From positions 124,001-188,000 of the forward strand of contig JBAYTZ010000001.1 of NCBI GenBank assembly GCA_041675285.1: DNA of 64,000 nt. Direction: 5' to 3'. Source of the stretch: Candidatus Delongbacteria bacterium (GTDB lineage Bacteria; CAIWAD01). Shown piece after piece: positions 60,771-64,000 of this stretch. A program made the translations under genes and the position numbers. Within the stretch, counting starts at the first letter, position 1; each line of letters begins with the position of its first letter. A model generated the notes under the pieces. That model searched no databases, was not told the DNA's origin, and saw only the letters and a program-made list of their open reading frames with translations.

Positions 60771-60833
60771 TACGGGGATCTATTTGGTTTCCCCCGAGTG
60801 CCCCGGGTGGGTGGGGGGTGGCGGGAGGGAAAA
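60771..60833 (+). repeat. G-rich intergenic element, copy 2
   Basis: Same layout as copy 1 at 28467: TACGGGGATC (60771-60780), 12 different bases, then a 41-base block (60793-60833) with the GGGTGGGTGGGGGG core. Similarity fades over about 30 more bases. It lies in the 448-base gap between the divergent TetR and FAD oxidoreductase genes; the rest of that gap (60834-61010) shows nothing I recognise. Confidence 0.7.
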
Positions 60834-61010
60834 CTCGGCAGAATCACGAAACGGAACAGCCTGTGTCCAGCCACCAGGACACCCGCGCCCCACCGCTGCT
60901 TGAGTCCGACCCGCTGTCCAGTTCCGCCGACCCCACCCCGAACGGCGCCAATCTGCGCCCTCCACCCGCGCGCGTCGGCCCGGTCGCTTCCCGGCGGCGC
61001 GACGGCGTGC

Positions 61011-61017
61011 TACCTTC
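61011..61017 (+). promoter_or_regulatory. Promoter -10-like TACCTTC
   Basis: TACCTT element 28 bases before the FAD oxidoreductase ATG at 61046. Confidence 0.4.
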
Positions 61018-61045
61018 AGTCGGCAAGCCAAGCAGGTGGGCGGAC

Positions 61046-62236
61046 ATGGACTTCGATATCATCGTCATCGGTGCCGGCGCCGTGGGCCTGGCCCTGGCCG
61101 CGGAGCTGGCCCCGACGGGCGAGCTGCTGCTTCTCGAGCGCGAGGACCACTGGGGCCGGGGCATTTCCAGCCGCAACTCCGAGGTCGTGCACGGTGGCAT
61201 CTACTACGCGCCGGGCAGCCTGAAGGCTCGCCTGTGCGTGGCGGGCCGGCGGCGCATCGAGGCCTGGGCGGCGGAGGGCCGCTTCGCCTACCGCCCCGTG
61301 GGCAAGTTCATCGTGGCCACGACGGATGACGAGCGGCCTGAGCTGACGGCCTTGCTGGAGACGGGTCGGGCCAACGGCGTGGAGGGTCTGCGCGCCGTGT
61401 CGCTGGACGAGCTACGGGAGGCGGAGCCCGCGGTCCAGGCGGTGGCCGCGCTCTGGAGTCCCTCGACGGGCATCCTGGACAGCCACGGCTTCCTGCGCTT
61501 CCTCTGGGAGCGGGCCCAGGCCGGCGGCGCCCAGCTGGCGCTGCGTTCGCGTGTGGTGGGACTGGCCCCCGTCCCCGGCGGTTGGGAAGTGGAGGTGGAG
61601 GAGGGTCCGCCGCCCGACGGCTGGGAGGACCCGCCCGGCCCGCTGCCCCGCCGGACGCCCGCCGCCGGACCGCGCCAGACCGTCAGCGCCCGGCTGGTGC
61701 TGAACGCCGCCGGCCTGCAGGCCGACCAGATCGCCGCCCTGGCCGGCGTGGACGTGGAAGGCCAGGGCCTGCGCCAACATTGGAGTCGCGGCGAGTACTT
61801 TGCGCCTCGGCCGGGTGCCGGCCCGCCGCTGCGGCACCTGGTCTACCCCGTCCCGCCCCGCGCGGGCGAGGGGCATCTGGGGATCCACGTCACCGTCGAT
61901 CTGGCCGGCGCCGTGCGCTTCGGCCCTTCCGCCGCCTGGCCGGATCCCCCGGAGAGCCGGCGCGAGGACTACCGGCAGGATCTGAGCCTGCGTGACGAGT
62001 TCGCCCGCGGCCTGGCCCGGTACCTGCCGGGGGTGAGGGCCGCGGACCTGGAGCCGGCCGGGGTGGGCCTGCGTCCGCGCCTGCGCCCGGCCCGCGACTT
62101 CGTCATCCGCGCGGAAAGCGGGCCGGGACTGGAGGGCCTTGTTACCTTGTTGGGGCTGGAGTCGCCGGGGCTGACCAGCGCGCCGGCCATCGCCACCCAC
62201 GTGGCGGGCCTGCTCCGGGAGCGCCTGGGGGCCTGA
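61046..62236 (+). CDS. FAD oxidoreductase, L-2-hydroxyglutarate oxidase-like
   Basis: 396 residues, DAO-type FAD enzyme. Dinucleotide-binding VIGAGAVGLALAAEL, NSEVVHGGIYY (the LhgO-type active-site motif), LVLNAAGLQADQIA, and the C-terminal GLRPRLRPARDFVI and LGLESPGLTSAPAIA. These match L-2-hydroxyglutarate dehydrogenase/oxidase, which returns L-2-hydroxyglutarate to 2-oxoglutarate. A stretch near residues 190-215 is Pro-rich and variable. The ATG at 61046 was chosen because the FAD motif starts there. Confidence 0.88.
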   Translation: MDFDIIVIGAGAVGLALAAELAPTGELLLLEREDHWGRGISSRNSEVVHGGIYYAPGSLKARLCVAGRRRIEAWAAEGRFAYRPVGKFIVATTDDERPELTALLETGRANGVEGLRAVSLDELREAEPAVQAVAALWSPSTGILDSHGFLRFLWERAQAGGAQLALRSRVVGLAPVPGGWEVEVEEGPPPDGWEDPPGPLPRRTPAAGPRQTVSARLVLNAAGLQADQIAALAGVDVEGQGLRQHWSRGEYFAPRPGAGPPLRHLVYPVPPRAGEGHLGIHVTVDLAGAVRFGPSAAWPDPPESRREDYRQDLSLRDEFARGLARYLPGVRAADLEPAGVGLRPRLRPARDFVIRAESGPGLEGLVTLLGLESPGLTSAPAIATHVAGLLRERLGA

Positions 62237-62260
62237 AGACGAGCACGGGATGGAGGAAGC

Positions 62261-63862
62261 GTGACCTATTTGCTCGTCAGCGTCTTCGCGCTGAGCCTGA
62301 TGATCCTGCTCATGCCCCTGCTGCAACGGCTGGCCCTGCACATCGGCGCCGTCGACCTGCCCGGCGCCCGCAAGGTCCACACCGTCCCCGTGCCGCGCAT
62401 CGGCGGCGTGCTCATCGTCTTCACCTTTCTGCTGACCTCGCTGATCTTCATCCCCCTGACCCGGGAAGTCCGCTCCATCCTGGCCGGGTCCATGGTCATC
62501 GCGGCCATGGGGCTGACCGACGACCTGCTGGGGCTGGGGGCCTGGACCAAGTTCATCCTGCAGTGGCTCACCGCCGGGCTCTTTTTGGCCATCGCCCAAC
62601 CCGAGATCAGCCTGCCCCTGCTCGGCCAGAACCCCTGGCTCGGCTGGCCCGCGGCCGCCTTCATGATGGTCCTCCTGATCAACGCTATCAACTTGCAGGA
62701 TGGACTGGACGGTCTGGCCGGCGGCCTGGTGGTCATCGGCGGCCTCTCCATGGGCATGTACCTGATCCACGGCGGGGAGTGGATGACCGTGGCCGTGCTC
62801 ACCGCCCTGATCGCCAGCGTGGTGGGCTTCCTGCGTGTCAACACCTGGCCGGCCACCATTTTCATGGGAGACACAGGCTCCTACCTGCTGGGCTTCGTGC
62901 TGGCCGCCGTGTTCCTGCTCAATCTCAAAGGCGGACGGCTGCCGCTCTGGACGGGTCTCTGTTTCTTCGCCATTCCCCTGCTGGACACGCTGCAGGTGCT
63001 GATCCGCCGCCTGCTGCGCGGCCAATCGCCCTTCCAGGCGGACCGTGGCCACCTGCACCACGCGCTGGTGGGCCTCGGGCTGCGCCACGACAGCACGGTC
63101 TACCTGGAGTACATGCTGGCCAGTTTCATGGGGCTCGTGCCCATGCTTGTGCTCAGTCCGCTCAAGCTGCGCTGGCTGGGCGTGGGCTTGATCCTCCAAC
63201 TGCTGGGCATCTTCCTGATTCGCCGGCTGCTGGAGCGGCGCGGCAAGGCCATGCTGAGCGCCGCGGACCCCGGCTTCGCCCGCCCGCTGCCCCGTCGTCT
63301 GCTGACCGGGCTGGCCCTGACGGCCATCCTGGTCCTGTTCGGGCTGGAGCTCTGCCTGGTGAAGGGCGTGTCGCTCAAGTACGGCATCCTGCCCGCGGCC
63401 CTCAGCCTGGGCTACGCGCTCTGGTCCTGGCTGCGCCTGCGCTTCGCGCGCCAGTCGCGCATCTCCATCACCGTGACCCTGATCGTGGCCACGCACTTCT
63501 TCATCCTGCACCAGAACGGCTTCGGCATCTATTCGCTGGACCAGCCCCTGGCCCGGGCCTGGCTGGGCCTTGGTCTGGTCCTGACCTTGATCAGCGTCCT
63601 GCTGTTCCTGCTCTACTTCCGGCGAATCGTCTTGATCACCAATCCGATTGAGTATTTCCTGGTCTTCGGCGCCATCCTGCTCTTCTTCCTTCCCGTGGAG
63701 CTGAAGGCCACGTTCTCCACGGATCTGCTGGGCGTGGAGATGCTTTCCTTCTTCCTGTTCTACCAGGTGTTCTCCAGTCTGATTCCCCAGCAGGAGAACC
63801 ACCTGCACGCCCTGGCGGTGGGCTCGCTCGTGTTGCTGCTGCTGGTGGGCGTGCTGCGATGA
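62261..63862 (+). CDS. MraY/WecA-family phospho-sugar transferase with extended C-terminus
   Basis: 533 residues, all membrane helices. Family motifs: MGLTDDLLGLG (metal Asp pair), NAINLQDGLDGLAGG, FMGDTGSYLLG, and the C-terminal HLHHALVGLGL. It transfers a sugar-1-phosphate from UDP-sugar to undecaprenyl phosphate, starting a surface polysaccharide or wall teichoic-acid-like glycan. WecA is near 370 residues; here about 210 residues with extra TM helices follow the core. The GTG start has GGAGGA upstream. The next gene overlaps by four bases. Confidence 0.9.
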   Translation: MTYLLVSVFALSLMILLMPLLQRLALHIGAVDLPGARKVHTVPVPRIGGVLIVFTFLLTSLIFIPLTREVRSILAGSMVIAAMGLTDDLLGLGAWTKFILQWLTAGLFLAIAQPEISLPLLGQNPWLGWPAAAFMMVLLINAINLQDGLDGLAGGLVVIGGLSMGMYLIHGGEWMTVAVLTALIASVVGFLRVNTWPATIFMGDTGSYLLGFVLAAVFLLNLKGGRLPLWTGLCFFAIPLLDTLQVLIRRLLRGQSPFQADRGHLHHALVGLGLRHDSTVYLEYMLASFMGLVPMLVLSPLKLRWLGVGLILQLLGIFLIRRLLERRGKAMLSAADPGFARPLPRRLLTGLALTAILVLFGLELCLVKGVSLKYGILPAALSLGYALWSWLRLRFARQSRISITVTLIVATHFFILHQNGFGIYSLDQPLARAWLGLGLVLTLISVLLFLLYFRRIVLITNPIEYFLVFGAILLFFLPVELKATFSTDLLGVEMLSFFLFYQVFSSLIPQQENHLHALAVGSLVLLLLVGVLR

Positions 63863-64000
63863 GGGGCGGCCGCCTGCTCCTCTGGACGACGGGGCTCCTG
63901 CTGGCCGGCCGCCTGCCGGCGATGGACCTGCTCCTGCCCGGCGATCCCTTTCGCGACACCGTGCGCCTGCGGCTGGCGGAGGCCGGGGTGGACGCGCTGA
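63859..64000 (+). CDS. Exported protein, N-terminal part (3' end outside window)
   Basis: Start ATG overlaps the stop of the transferase gene (ATGA). The visible 47 residues begin with a signal-type segment (GRLLLWTTGLLLAGRLPAM) and continue as a mature domain (DLLLPGDPFRDTVRLRLAEAG). Translational coupling to the WecA-type gene suggests a role in the same glycan pathway. The family is not recognisable from this length. Confidence 0.7.
   Translation, partial: MRGGRLLLWTTGLLLAGRLPAMDLLLPGDPFRDTVRLRLAEAGVDAL

Overview
The window is GC-rich bacterial chromosome with tightly packed genes, many overlapping by 1 to 8 bases (ATGA, GTGA, TGATG junctions). The best taxonomic clue is a C-terminal sorting domain of the type IX secretion kind (core PNPFNP, residues near the end of the protein at 19605-20759), which points to the FCB superphylum (Bacteroidetes, Fibrobacteres and candidate relatives). 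Recurrent TAnnTT(G) elements in front of several genes resemble the Bacteroidetes -7 element and agree with this. A GC-rich candidate phylum of that group fits best, but the window cannot name it. No rRNA, phage, transposase or CRISPR array was seen.

Layout. 1-1282: the tail of a secreted Fn3-type protein, then mscL. 1650-9670 (minus): a seven-gene, translationally coupled surface-glycan cluster (three GT2 glycosyltransferases, SPASM radical SAM, flippase-like membrane protein, polysaccharide deacetylase, PHP metallohydrolase). 9865-10290: two tRNA-Ser genes with an exceptional palindromic terminator and hairpin repeats. 10410-13426 (minus): ppk-ppx. 13549-16078: an NMT1/THI5-type ABC importer. 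16163-20759: a hydrolase-PDZ protein, a B12-radical SAM enzyme and a secreted nuclease. 20893-31446: a sugar operon (GH130, ROK kinase, two GH38-type mannosidases, CBM9-like protein, sodium-solute symporter), probably for mannosides. 31457-34346 (minus): ubiA-dprE1-dprE2, the polyprenyl-phosphoryl-arabinose donor pathway known from mycobacteria. 34533-37356: pyruvate kinase and a CPSF-type metallo-beta-lactamase nuclease.

37432-43002 (minus): a giant secreted protein with an internally duplicated beta-propeller unit plus a zinc-protease motif. 43144-44327: a methyltransferase gene remnant and a NhaR-like LysR regulator. 44437-46760: hibernation factor, zinc-ribbon protein, HtpX and pirin. 46965-50116: a FIST sensor protein and a hybrid histidine kinase. 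50242-53169: a methionine gamma-lyase-like enzyme, tRNA-Asn and an asparaginase with rearranged segment order, flanked by two inverted-repeat elements. 53341-55020: a second secreted nuclease. 55164-59892: ABC-2 exporter, LolA-like protein, iron alcohol dehydrogenase, trpS. 60019-64000: TetR regulator, L-2-hydroxyglutarate oxidase-like enzyme, a long WecA/MraY-type transferase and the start of a secreted protein.

Most notable: the asparaginase whose TGGTI segment follows rather than precedes its HGTDT segment; the seven-gene glycan cluster; the shared promoter motif with two probably leaderless mRNAs; a duplicated G-rich intergenic element (28467 and 60771); and the palindrome that absorbs the 3' end of a tRNA-Ser.
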